Shown: in pieces, positions 1 to 7,626 of the stretch | How positions within the stretch are numbered: position 1 is the stretch's first letter | Layout of the letters: each line of letters starts with the position of its first letter | Source: Dehalococcoidia bacterium | GTDB lineage: Bacteria; Chloroflexota; Dehalococcoidia; Lucifugimonadales; Lucifugimonadaceae | DNA: 53,794 nucleotides | Reading direction: 5' to 3' | Assembly (NCBI GenBank): GCA_028285005.1 | Contig: JANQQP010000036.1 | Span: 1 to 53,794, forward strand | The notes under the pieces: model-generated | What the model saw: only the letters and a program-made list of their open reading frames with translations | Databases searched by the model: none | What the model was told of the DNA's origin: nothing | Made by a program: the position numbers and the translations under genes

Positions 1-35
1 TTGCCGCGCCCGGTCTGGGCAAAGCCCAGACATCA

Positions 36-73
36 ACCCACCCTCTAACTCCCTCCCTGTCAGGGAGGGAGAA
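36..73. repeat. Dispersed palindromic repeat, copy 1
   Basis: A 38-nt element whose core is the 23-nt palindrome formed by 49-59 and 61-71 around one T. A second copy with the same flank (acccaccctctaa) lies at 27879-27916 and differs only in the central base. A separate perfect 8-bp hairpin (13-20 with 24-31) lies just to the left. Both sit outside genes, as expected for a REP-like intergenic element. Confidence 0.7.
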
Positions 74-138
74 TAGGAGAGCCTCGCTCCAGCACTCTCA
101 CGAAATCGAGAGAGCGGAAAAACAGGACCAAAGAAAAA

Positions 139-166
139 CGCCCGTGGGAGGTTTCTCCCGCGGGCG
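139..166 (-). terminator. Rho-independent terminator of the 191-403 gene
   Basis: Arms 139-150 and 155-166 form a 12-bp G+C-rich stem with one G-T pair and a GAAAC-type 4-nt loop. On the minus strand it is followed by TTTTTCTT (131-138). It lies 25 bases beyond the stop of the small minus-strand gene, which supports that gene being transcribed. Confidence 0.85.
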
Positions 167-190
167 CTTCCGTTTTCCGGCGTTTTGCGG

Positions 191-403
191 TTACGCGGCC
201 CTCTTGAGGTCGCTGATCGAACGCTCTTCGCCAACCAGGTGCGGGGTCCGAATCTTGCCCCGGCGAGCGTAGTCGCCGTCGTGGGCGTGTCGGGCCACGG
301 TGTCACCGAGCAGAACAGCCTGATACTGCTCCTTCGGGTCCACCAGGTTGGTCTCAAGAACGTGACCAATCCGCGAGAACACGTTACGGATTACCTTTGC
401 CAC
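191..403 (-). CDS. Small conserved-looking protein of unknown function (70 aa)
   Basis: A GTG start is preceded by a strong Shine-Dalgarno (GGAGGAG, on the + strand at 412-418), and a clear intrinsic terminator follows the stop, so I take this as a real gene. The protein is basic at both ends, has no membrane segment and no Cys. It reads MAKVIRNVFSRIGHVLETNL, then a DPKEQYQAVLLGDTVARHAH middle and a KIRTPHLVGEERSISDLKRA tail. I do not recognise the family. The opposite-strand reading frame over the same bases has no ribosome-binding site and is a shadow. Confidence 0.6.
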   Translation of the reverse strand: MAKVIRNVFSRIGHVLETNLVDPKEQYQAVLLGDTVARHAHDGDYARRGKIRTPHLVGEERSISDLKRAA

Positions 404-1219
404 TTCACTTGCTCCTCCGGCATGCAGATTGCCGGTCCGCGCATTTCACATCTGCGCCCAGGCGTAGCTGGCGTGCGACCCACGTGGCCGCCTCGTTCAA
501 CTCGCTCTATATATCTTACGCTTTTCGTCGCACTATTCAATAGTCAATCTGGATAATCTTTAGAAGAACTATGTAAACAGGCGATCACATGACGATATTC
601 GTAAGAATACTGCCTATCTATTCAACCTTAACAACATTGTGAACCAATGCACAATGGTGCTTTAGTCACAGTTGACCATGGGATTAGCGAAGCAGCTTTG
701 GGGCTAACCCGCATTGAGTGTTAAGGGACGGTTACGGCGAGGCAGACTTGCGGGCATCCCGGTAGAGATCAGGGACAAACGAAAGGGCGACCGGAACCTG
801 GTCTGTCCGCTCGCCTTCTGTATCTGGCTCCGTCCCTACAGCCAGATCGCCTGGCGATCCGCCATCGGTCCGGAGCCGCTCCGCTGGGGCGTGCTGGTAG
901 AGGCCAACTCGGCCTTAGCTGCCGGCACTCCTATCGGCGGAGTGCGACGACGCTACTTTCTTCACGGCGCACGCCCGACGGAACTGCATGTCCTACAGAA
1001 ACCGGGGTCGATCACCCGATGGCCTCCACAGGACTGGCATGAGCCACGTGGATGATCCAACCCTGGTAGCGCTTGCGCATCTTCTTCAAGGCGACCCTCC
1101 TTTCGTGTCTGGCTTCCCTGCAGTCAGCCCGCTTCTATCTCCTATTACCAACCTAGCAGCAGGACTGCGAAAACGCAGCGAAATTGCATGAGGTCGGTGT
1201 GAGTGAAGCGAGTTGGAAA
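404..1219. other. Gene-poor stretch, nothing confidently identified
   Basis: About 800 bases with no frame I can support. Bases 490-680 are A+T-rich and probably hold the promoter of the upstream minus-strand gene. On the minus strand, GGAGG near 1093 precedes a TTG/ATG start and 25 codons (KKMRKRYQGWIIHVAHAS) ending near 1002. This resembles the start of some tyrosine recombinases, but no continuation is readable in any frame, so at most it is an eroded remnant. A plus-strand frame at 714-1055 is Arg-rich, unlike any family I know, and lacks a ribosome-binding site. Confidence 0.5.
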
Positions 1220-3628
1220 TCAGTTCGGACTGAGTTGCTGCTCAGACTCGGCATTCGCGCCGATCTCGTCCCAGTCCCACAGCTGCGGAATCGTCTCGAC
1301 CTTCGCCCACATCTCCTGCTGGTCTGTGTAGTGCGGACTGCCTGGGTGACCGGACGCGCCGAGCGGCACAATCCAGCGTCCGTTCGACCAGTTTGAAGGG
1401 TCGTGGATGTAGCGGTTTATCGGTCCGGAACCGGTTGTGAACGCGGTGCCGGTTCGAGCGCCAGATGCATAAGGCGTATCACCATCTCCGGCGGTTTCTA
1501 TCCGTGGCGGGTTCAGTTGATCTGCAATTTCCGGAAAGATGGCCGAGAGCGGGTGCTGTTGGGCCGAACCGTGCAGGTCGCCCCAGCGCCACTTCGACCA
1601 GTCGTCACCAAGGCGAGATTCGAGTTCGGTGATCGCCTCTTCGATCGAACTGGAGATGATCGAGTCCCAGGTCGTGCCTTCGGGCAAGACATCTGTGTCA
1701 CCGGATTCGAGTGCTACTACAAGCGACGACTTGAGGTGTCGCCTGAAGTGCTCCTCTGCTCCGGGGTCCAATGAACTGATCATGTTTTCGGCGAGGCTGC
1801 CGTAGTTACCGCGCACGATCGCCTCGTACAGCTTGCCTGAAACCATCTCGAACAGTGCGGCTTTCGTGGAATCGACTCCAAGCGAACAGTCCCAGTCGAG
1901 GAGGCGCTTCACCGCGTCGGCCGCTTTGCCGTCAAGTTGACTGAGCCGTGCCAGCGCCTTCTGCAGGGCCTGAGCAGGAACCGAGGTCACATCTGCATGA
2001 ATCGACGACATATCCTCGACGCTGATCTTCTTGCCTTCGAGATCGGCGATGCGTGAGGCAATGCGCTCTGCCCTGAAGCCCGACCCAAAGAAGTTGGTCA
2101 AGTAGTAGGGATAGCTTTCGTCGACAACTCGCTGGTTGCAGGTCACGACCCAGCCGGTCTCGGGGTTACGGGTGCGAGGCAGTTCCGCCGGCAGAATGTA
2201 GCCCTGCCACTCGTGCTCACCAGTCCAGCCGGGCACAGGGCCCCAGCCGTTGCTGCTGCCTCGGACAGGAATGCGGCCACGCAGCGTGTAGCCGAAGTTA
2301 CCGTGGACATCTGCGTACGGGTAGTTGTTCACGCGGTCAGTCCAGCCCTCGAACGCCTCCTCAAACTCGTCTGCCGACTTCGACTTCATCACTCTATAGG
2401 CGGCATCAAGCCATGGCGTGCCTTCTCTTGAACCGGGATCTGCCAGCGCGACGCCGTAGCCGTTTGTAGAGTCACCGGCGATCACAGGACCGTGATGTGT
2501 CTCGACGACGCGGACCTGCACGTCTTCGCCACCTTTGACCTTCAGCGTCTCGCTGGAGACATCCGCCTGCGTCCACGCGTCCTTATAGAGGTATTCGGTC
2601 TTGCCGTTGCTGGTGCGGAACTGCTCAACGAACAGGTCCTGCGTGTCCACTCCGCCGTGCGTCATGCCCCAGCCGATGTGCTCGTTGTGGCAGAAGTGGA
2701 GCGCCATCGGCACGCCGGGAATCGAGTGGCCAAGAGCGGCAAAGTCGGGTCCGATGAGATGCACCTGGTAGTAGACATTCGGTGCTTCAAGGCCTCGGTG
2801 CGAGTCGCCGGCGACCAGTGGCAGGCCCGATTCGGTGCGGTCACCTGCAACCGCCCAGCCGTTGCTGCCACCGTCGATGTCGTTAAGCATGCTGGAAGCT
2901 TCGACGACCGTGCGAAGTTCGTCGACGGCGTTGAGCACCGGCCCCGAATAGCGTTCTCCGGGCGGTACTGTCAGCAGGCTACCTGGCTGGTAGCCGGGCG
3001 AGAGCTTCGCCGCACGCTCAGGGCCAATCTCGGCGGCCAGTCTGGCGAGCCAGAGTTTCCCCTGGAATGAACCTTCGGCGGTGTTTCGCACTTTGTAGAC
3101 GACAACGCAGTGCCACGGCTCCCACCTTTCGGGCCTCGCGCCGAGCAGCTTGTATTCGACCGGCAGCGCTTCAGTGCTCTCTATGAACGCATTGACACCG
3201 TCGGTGTATGCATCGACTGCAGTCTTGACCTCGGGACTGGCGATCGAGTAGTCGAATTTCGAGACACGCTCCATGCGACGCCGTCTCATCAGCTTGTCCT
3301 GCTCGACTGCTGCGGCACCAAGATACTCGGCCGCACGCCCGAGACACCGCAACCTGTCGAAGTCCATCTGGAAGAGCCGGTCCTGCGCCGTGGCGAAGCC
3401 CTGGGCAAAGAACAGGTCGTACTCGTTTTCCGCCTTGATATGAGGTATGCCCCAGCCGTCTCTCCTTATAGAGGTGCCTGACTTCAGCTGTGAGAAGGTC
3501 TGTGGTGTCGTGACGTCCGGCAGTGCGGCTTTAAGATCGGCTTCAGTCAGTTGGGGCATTCGTTGTAGATCCGATCGGAAGGATTGAAATGGTGTGGCGA
3601 TCCGTGCCGGTCGCTGAGCGTCCGTCAC
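1220..3628 (-). CDS. Penicillin acylase family (Ntn-hydrolase) protein
   Basis: This 802-aa protein matches the penicillin amidase/acylase family (peptidase S45). It has an N-terminal IRRDGWGIPHIKAENEYDLF block, the autoprocessing-site region GGSNGWAVAG with the predicted nucleophile Ser255, and a beta-chain block NYPYADVHGNFGYTLRGRIP. In the family, the chain is cleaved just before that Ser to give alpha and beta subunits that hydrolyse amides such as beta-lactam side chains or acyl-homoserine lactones; the substrate here is unknown. Unlike most family members no signal peptide is visible, so it may be cytoplasmic, or the start may be wrong. The GTG start has only a weak ribosome-binding site; an ATG at 3557-3559 is an alternative. 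It is transcribed alone. Confidence 0.9.
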   Translation of the reverse strand: MTDAQRPARIATPFQSFRSDLQRMPQLTEADLKAALPDVTTPQTFSQLKSGTSIRRDGWGIPHIKAENEYDLFFAQGFATAQDRLFQMDFDRLRCLGRAAEYLGAAAVEQDKLMRRRRMERVSKFDYSIASPEVKTAVDAYTDGVNAFIESTEALPVEYKLLGARPERWEPWHCVVVYKVRNTAEGSFQGKLWLARLAAEIGPERAAKLSPGYQPGSLLTVPPGERYSGPVLNAVDELRTVVEASSMLNDIDGGSNGWAVAGDRTESGLPLVAGDSHRGLEAPNVYYQVHLIGPDFAALGHSIPGVPMALHFCHNEHIGWGMTHGGVDTQDLFVEQFRTSNGKTEYLYKDAWTQADVSSETLKVKGGEDVQVRVVETHHGPVIAGDSTNGYGVALADPGSREGTPWLDAAYRVMKSKSADEFEEAFEGWTDRVNNYPYADVHGNFGYTLRGRIPVRGSSNGWGPVPGWTGEHEWQGYILPAELPRTRNPETGWVVTCNQRVVDESYPYYLTNFFGSGFRAERIASRIADLEGKKISVEDMSSIHADVTSVPAQALQKALARLSQLDGKAADAVKRLLDWDCSLGVDSTKAALFEMVSGKLYEAIVRGNYGSLAENMISSLDPGAEEHFRRHLKSSLVVALESGDTDVLPEGTTWDSIISSSIEEAITELESRLGDDWSKWRWGDLHGSAQQHPLSAIFPEIADQLNPPRIETAGDGDTPYASGARTGTAFTTGSGPINRYIHDPSNWSNGRWIVPLGASGHPGSPHYTDQQEMWAKVETIPQLWDWDEIGANAESEQQLSPN

Positions 3629-3751
3629 TCTACGGGTAAGAGGGCAACTGTCAAGCTAGCCGAGGCACACCGTCGAACACGATTGACGGTGGTGCGGGGA
3701 GAGAGATAATTCGCCAATCGGACGAAGAATCACTCTGATCGGAGAGTGGAG

Positions 3752-4015
3752 TTGCGGATCCCCGAAGGCAAAATTGGACGCGTTGACTTCGACCCGCGCG
3801 GCTACTATTCCGATGTGTATGTCGTTGTTTGCCGTTGGCTCGACAACGCTTGGTACATATTCCGTTCGGAGTCCGTCGATTTCGATTTAGCGAACGTGCT
3901 CGAAGACGTCTGTATGGATGAACAGACCTCGATTGAATCGTGGTTCGAAGGTGTGCAGATAACCTGGCTCTACGATGCGCCACTAGATTTCTGCGCACGC
4001 GCAGTTCGAGAGTAG
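3752..4015 (+). CDS. Hypothetical small acidic protein
   Basis: About 87 aa, rich in Asp, Glu, Tyr and Trp, with no membrane segment and no motif I recognise. I prefer TTG 3752 because GGAG at 3741-3744 then sits 7 bases upstream; a GTG at 3746 would leave almost no spacing. Amino-acid composition looks protein-like (PEGKIGRVDFDPRGYYSDVY), and the competing minus-strand frame (3651-3998) is Arg/Ser-rich and looks like a shadow. It sits between the acylase and the enolase-family gene without clear operon links. Confidence 0.45.
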   Translation: MRIPEGKIGRVDFDPRGYYSDVYVVVCRWLDNAWYIFRSESVDFDLANVLEDVCMDEQTSIESWFEGVQITWLYDAPLDFCARAVRE

Positions 4016-4115
4016 GTCAGGTCTACAGGAATCGAAACGACGGTCCGTCGCGAACGGGACACTAGTCGCCCGCAGGCACCCGCCGAATTGGATCAATAGT
4101 CAATAGAAGGAACAC

Positions 4116-5303
4116 ATGAAGATCACCAACGTCAGGTCATGGGTCGTGAAACTGGACTGGGACGACAACCCGGGCGCTGACGAAGTCCGCTCTCCGACTC
4201 GTCGTTCCTTCGTCTTCGTGCAGGTCGATACCGACGAAGGCATCACCGGCTGGGGTGAGATCACGACCTATCCGGGACCCGTCGCCAACCGGGCCATCGC
4301 GGCGTACGTGAACGAGATCGGTGACTGGCTGAAGGGTGAGGATCCGGAGAAGATCGAGTGGATCTGGGCGAAGATCTTCCGCGGCATGACATACGTCGGC
4401 ACGCGCGGTGCCACGACCGCGGCGATCTCGGGTATCGACATCGCTCTCTGGGACATCCGCGGCAAGGCTCTCGGACTACCGATCTACAGACTGCTCGGCA
4501 GCGAGGTACGAGACAAGATCGCCCTGTACACCCATCCGCCGCAGCCGAGCACACCCGCAGACATCGTCCCGTGGGTTAAGGAGATCAAGGACTCCGGGCA
4601 TCGGGCGTTCAAGATGGACCCGATGATGGCGAACCTTCACGTGGGTAACGACGCGTTCCTGGATGGCGAGATTTCTGCCGAGGTGGTCGCGATCGCCGCC
4701 GAAATAACGGCCGCGGCGCGTGAAGCGGTCGGGCCGGAGATGGAGATCCTGATCGACGCGCACGGAATGTACAACGTGCCTTCGGCCGTGAAGCTCGCAA
4801 ATGCGCTCGAGCCTTCAGGCATCTTCTGGTTCGAAGAGCCGGTGCCGACAGAGAGCTGGAAGGCGTTGAAGCAGGTGAAGGAAGAGGTGAATGTGCGGAT
4901 CAGCGTCGGCGAGCGACTGCACACTCGCTGGGAGTTCGTGCCGATCTTCGAGAATAACCTGGCCGACTTCGTGATGCCGGATGTGACGTGGACCGGCGGG
5001 ATCACTGAGCTGAAGAAGATCACGACGATGGCAGAGGCGTACTACATCCCGATGTCGCCGCACGATGCTTCCGGCCCGATCAACATCATGGCGGGCGCGC
5101 ACGTGATGATGACCTGCCCGAACTTCTACAAGCTGGAGACCAGTCGCTATGACCTGTCAGGCTACAACGTGTTCATCGACAAGCCGTTGGACATCCGGAG
5201 CGGCGACCTCTACCTGGACCCAAACGCGCCGGGCCTCGGCATCAACCTGGACCCGGAGTTCCTCGCAGCACACGAGGTGACTGGAGCGGACACAGCGAAG
5301 TAG
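4116..5303 (+). CDS. Mandelate racemase/muconate lactonizing enzyme family protein (enolase superfamily)
   Basis: This 395-aa protein has the two-domain enolase-superfamily layout: a capping domain up to about residue 125 and a TIM barrel after it. Mg2+ ligands are predicted at Asp214 (ILIDAHG), Glu240 (FWFEEPV) and Glu266 (VGERLH), spaced 26 residues apart as in mandelate racemase. Lys166 in the K-x-D motif (AFKMD) and His316 in SPHDASG are the likely acid/base residues. The pattern fits sugar-acid dehydratases such as galactonate or related enzymes, but the substrate cannot be read from sequence. GAAGGAACAC before the ATG is a good ribosome-binding site. It converges with the DtxR-family gene, whose stop is 3 bases away. 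SAR202-type genomes are known for many such paralogs. Confidence 0.92.
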   Translation: MKITNVRSWVVKLDWDDNPGADEVRSPTRRSFVFVQVDTDEGITGWGEITTYPGPVANRAIAAYVNEIGDWLKGEDPEKIEWIWAKIFRGMTYVGTRGATTAAISGIDIALWDIRGKALGLPIYRLLGSEVRDKIALYTHPPQPSTPADIVPWVKEIKDSGHRAFKMDPMMANLHVGNDAFLDGEISAEVVAIAAEITAAAREAVGPEMEILIDAHGMYNVPSAVKLANALEPSGIFWFEEPVPTESWKALKQVKEEVNVRISVGERLHTRWEFVPIFENNLADFVMPDVTWTGGITELKKITTMAEAYYIPMSPHDASGPINIMAGAHVMMTCPNFYKLETSRYDLSGYNVFIDKPLDIRSGDLYLDPNAPGLGINLDPEFLAAHEVTGADTAK

Positions 5304-5306
5304 GGA

Positions 5307-6053
5307 TCAGCCCGCCGGCCGCAGCATGATGCGGTTGGCCACGCCGTAACCAAGCACCGCCGCCTTGCCGTTGACGGTGAGGGCAACCACTCCTCTATAA
5401 GGAGCCACGTCGTCGACCGTCACGCGGACGCCTGGCAGGACACCGGTCTCTACGAGGTATTTCACCAGCTCTTCGTCATCCTCCGGGATGCGGTCGATCA
5501 CCATCTCGCTGCCATTCGGAGCCTGATCGAGCGTTACAACATTGCGCGACTGTCGATACCCTGACCCGGGAATAGGCTGGCCGAATGGGTCCGTTTTCGG
5601 GTCGTCTAGCCGGTCCTTGATGCGCTGCTCGATCTCGTCTGAGAGTGCGTGTTCAAGCATGTGGGCCTGCGCGTTGACATCCCACAGTTGAACTCCGAGC
5701 ATGTCGACGATCATGCGTGCTGCAAGCCTGTGGCGACGGATTATCCGCTCAGCGAGCGCCTTTCCGGTGACCGTGAGGCCGATGTCTCGAGATTCGCTGA
5801 TGCGGATCAGCTGCTCACGCTCCATGCGCCTGAGCATTCCAGACACTGACGGCAACGATGTTCCCAGGTTCTCCGTCTCGGGCACTCGACGCAACTGGGC
5901 GACGAGGTTAGAGTTCGTGACCCGCAACCCCTGCTCCTCGACGAGATAGATCGAGAGCAGGTAGTTCTCCATCGCCTGCGTCAGCCGAATTTCGCTCTGG
6001 GACCGCCGCTTAGACGACGTTTTTTTCGATTTCGTGTTCGAGTCGTCCGCCAT
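5307..6053 (-). CDS. DtxR/MntR-family metal-dependent transcriptional repressor
   Basis: This 248-aa protein has three parts in order: a Lys/Ser-rich N-terminal tail (about 1-20), a winged helix (about 22-90, SLPSVSGMLRRMEREQLI), and a metal-binding/dimerisation domain around RRHRLAARMIVDMLG and HMLEHALSDEIEQRI. The last ~80 residues form a FeoA/SH3-like domain (PGVRVTVDDVAPY). Compared with DtxR, the Glu and His of the ancillary site (DtxR Glu83, His98) are Ala and Asn, while the first-site Glu-His pair is kept and the DtxR Cys102 position is His. It probably senses Fe2+ or Mn2+ and represses uptake genes; its targets are unknown, though a metal-uptake region begins 1.4 kb away. GGAGAG lies 7 bases before the ATG. 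Confidence 0.9.
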   Translation of the reverse strand: MADDSNTKSKKTSSKRRSQSEIRLTQAMENYLLSIYLVEEQGLRVTNSNLVAQLRRVPETENLGTSLPSVSGMLRRMEREQLIRISESRDIGLTVTGKALAERIIRRHRLAARMIVDMLGVQLWDVNAQAHMLEHALSDEIEQRIKDRLDDPKTDPFGQPIPGSGYRQSRNVVTLDQAPNGSEMVIDRIPEDDEELVKYLVETGVLPGVRVTVDDVAPYRGVVALTVNGKAAVLGYGVANRIMLRPAG

Positions 6054-6313
6054 GTCCTGCTCTCCTCGAGTGATGAAAGCTGATCAGATATTCGACAAGT
6101 GATCCGAGCGCCGCGCCCGTCCTGACATTGTGTTCTCGTTCACACAATACGATGGAATTCGTTCGTGCGTGCGAAGTATAGCGCGGCTCTTCGGTAGTAG
6201 ATCGATTTCCGACCAGACATCGAACAAGTGACACAGGGTCGGCTGGTGTCGGTTCGGAGTAGTACGATCAGCATGAAGCAGCCCAGTGGGGTTACAACTT
6301 CGGAGGAAGTCGG

Positions 6314-6901
6314 ATGAGCGAGATCACGACAACCGACGGCATTGTTCGATGCGGTTGGGCAGGCGATGAACCCGGGGCGATGCGCGACTACCACGACTCC
6401 GAGTGGGGAGTGCCGGTGCATGGTGAGCAGGAGCTGTTCGAGTTGCTATGCCTGGAGGGTGCGCAGGCCGGCCTGAGTTGGAACACGATCCTGAACCGTC
6501 GGGAAGGATACCGATTGGCTTTTGATGGCTTCGATATCGCCCGCGTCGCAAGTTACGACGCAGCTAAGGCCGAGGAGCTGCGTGGCGATGAGCGCATCAT
6601 CCGCAACAGGGCGAAGATCAAGGCGTTCATTGGCAACGCACAGGCTGTCTTGCAGATGCGAGACGAGGACCTGAGCCTGGACAATCATCTTTGGTCGTTT
6701 GTAGACGGCGAGCCGCGGGTGAACGGCTGGAAGGAGATGTCCGAAATCCCGGCAGAAACAGCGGAGTCGCAGGCGATGAGCAAGGCGCTGAAGAAGCGGG
6801 GCTTCGGTTTCGTTGGCCCGACGATCTGCTACGCGTTCATGCAATCAGCAGGAATGGTGAACGACCACATCGTAAGTTGCTTCAGGTATGGCGAGGTGTA
6901 A
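6314..6901 (+). CDS. tag: DNA-3-methyladenine glycosylase I
   Basis: This 195-aa protein is a full-length TAG enzyme, which removes 3-methyladenine from alkylated DNA at the start of base excision repair. The zinc-snap residues are all present: Cys in VRCGWA, His in DYHDSEWG, and the C-terminal His and Cys in NDHIVSCF. The base-binding pocket sequence LLCLEGAQAGLSW carries the conserved Glu and Trp. GGAGG precedes the ATG. It is divergent from the DtxR-family gene, with about 260 bases between them that hold both promoters. Confidence 0.95.
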   Translation: MSEITTTDGIVRCGWAGDEPGAMRDYHDSEWGVPVHGEQELFELLCLEGAQAGLSWNTILNRREGYRLAFDGFDIARVASYDAAKAEELRGDERIIRNRAKIKAFIGNAQAVLQMRDEDLSLDNHLWSFVDGEPRVNGWKEMSEIPAETAESQAMSKALKKRGFGFVGPTICYAFMQSAGMVNDHIVSCFRYGEV

Positions 6902-7115
6902 GGCCAGGACGAGCGCACTGGCGGAACGCTAAATGCGTAAGTCTGCCCATCGTCGGCGTGCGTGATTCCATTGACTACCGGATGATCTTTAGATTCAATA
7001 GAACACTGGCGCTCACAACTGGGTGCCGATAGCGGTACAGGCATCACGCCGTCGTTCGCATCTCGGATGTCGATATCCGAAACGGCGATCCTCACACCGT
7101 TCTTGCCGTAGTCGT

Positions 7116-7190
7116 TCCCGAGTAGCTCAGCGGTAGAGCAGCTGACTGTTAATCAGCGGGTCACAGGTTCGAATCCTGTCTCGGGAGCCA
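7116..7190 (+). tRNA. tRNA-Asn (GTT), CCA encoded
   Basis: The acceptor stem pairs TCCCGAG (7116-7122) with CTCGGGA (7180-7186), followed by discriminator G and an encoded CCA. The anticodon stem GCTGA/TCAGC holds loop CTGTTAA, anticodon GTT at 7148-7150. The T-arm CAGGTTCGAATCCTG is canonical. Confidence 0.97.
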
Positions 7191-7407
7191 AACTCAGTTC
7201 TCTTGCTGATCCGACTCGTTGTCTCCCATTTTGGGGAGTCGCTTTTCTTTAGTGAGTGGACAGCAAACCTGATCCGTTGGCGACCTGCAGCGCGACTTTG
7301 CGATCTCCCGCGCGGTGAAGCCAGTACGAGTATGCCCTGATCGCCGATCAGCAACTTCGATTTCGCGAATCTTGGCGAGGACATTGCTGCTCCGGTGGAT
7401 TTATTTC

Positions 7408-7424
7408 TTGATATTTAATCTCAA
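7408..7424 (+). promoter_or_regulatory. Operator-like site A1 (upstream of promoter)
   Basis: TTGATATTTAATCTCAA is a near-palindrome (14 of 17 positions match its reverse complement), with a 7-1-7 shape like Fur/Zur boxes. It ends 9 bases before the -35 of the promoter below. Five related sites occur at 7570, 15055, 15213, 18352 and 18482, and by eye nowhere else in the window. Which protein binds is unknown. Confidence 0.65.
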
Positions 7425-7433
7425 ATAGTTGTA

Positions 7434-7462
7434 TTGCGTTAGGCTCGTCCCGCGCCTAGACT
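7434..7462 (+). promoter_or_regulatory. Predicted sigma-70-type promoter of the double binding-protein gene
   Basis: TTGCGT (7434-7439), 17-base spacer, TAGACT (7457-7462). The promoter at 15081-15109 has the same -10 and spacer and the same 9-base gap to its upstream operator, which makes both predictions stronger. The leader up to the start at 7627 is about 160 bases long. Confidence 0.55.
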
Positions 7463-7569
7463 GTTCGCTCGCCTCAGCGTCGGCTGATCATCACGGAAAC
7501 TGACGGCGCTGAGAACGAGTCTGGTTCTCAACCTTAGAGACTAACGACGGCCAAGTATCGCTGTATTAG

Positions 7570-7586
7570 ATGATACTTAGTCGCAA
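7570..7586 (+). promoter_or_regulatory. Operator-like site B1 (downstream of promoter)
   Basis: ATGATACTTAGTCGCAA, in the untranslated leader and 162 bases after site A1 in the same orientation. It contains an in-frame ATG that would extend the binding protein by 19 residues; because that ATG is part of the repeated site, the GTG at 7627 is the better start. Confidence 0.55.
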
Positions 7587-7626
7587 TTCATTTCATGTTC
7601 AGTTACTCAAGAAAGGTCGGTTCACT

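Noticed and set aside
185..556. Plus-strand frame opposite the 70-aa gene
   Set aside because: No ribosome-binding site; the minus strand has an SD and terminator.
714..1055. Plus-strand Arg-rich frame
   Set aside because: Composition unlike the real genes here, no ribosome-binding site, no recognised motif.
2492..3070. 192-codon plus-strand frame inside the acylase gene
   Set aside because: Antisense shadow of a clear penicillin-acylase coding region.
3651..3998. Minus-strand frame over the 3752-4015 gene
   Set aside because: Arg/Ser-rich shadow without start signals.
7127..7384. Minus-strand frame ending RDRIRTCDPLINSQLLYR
   Set aside because: This is the well-known false translation of the antisense of tRNA-Asn; the tRNA at 7116-7190 explains it.
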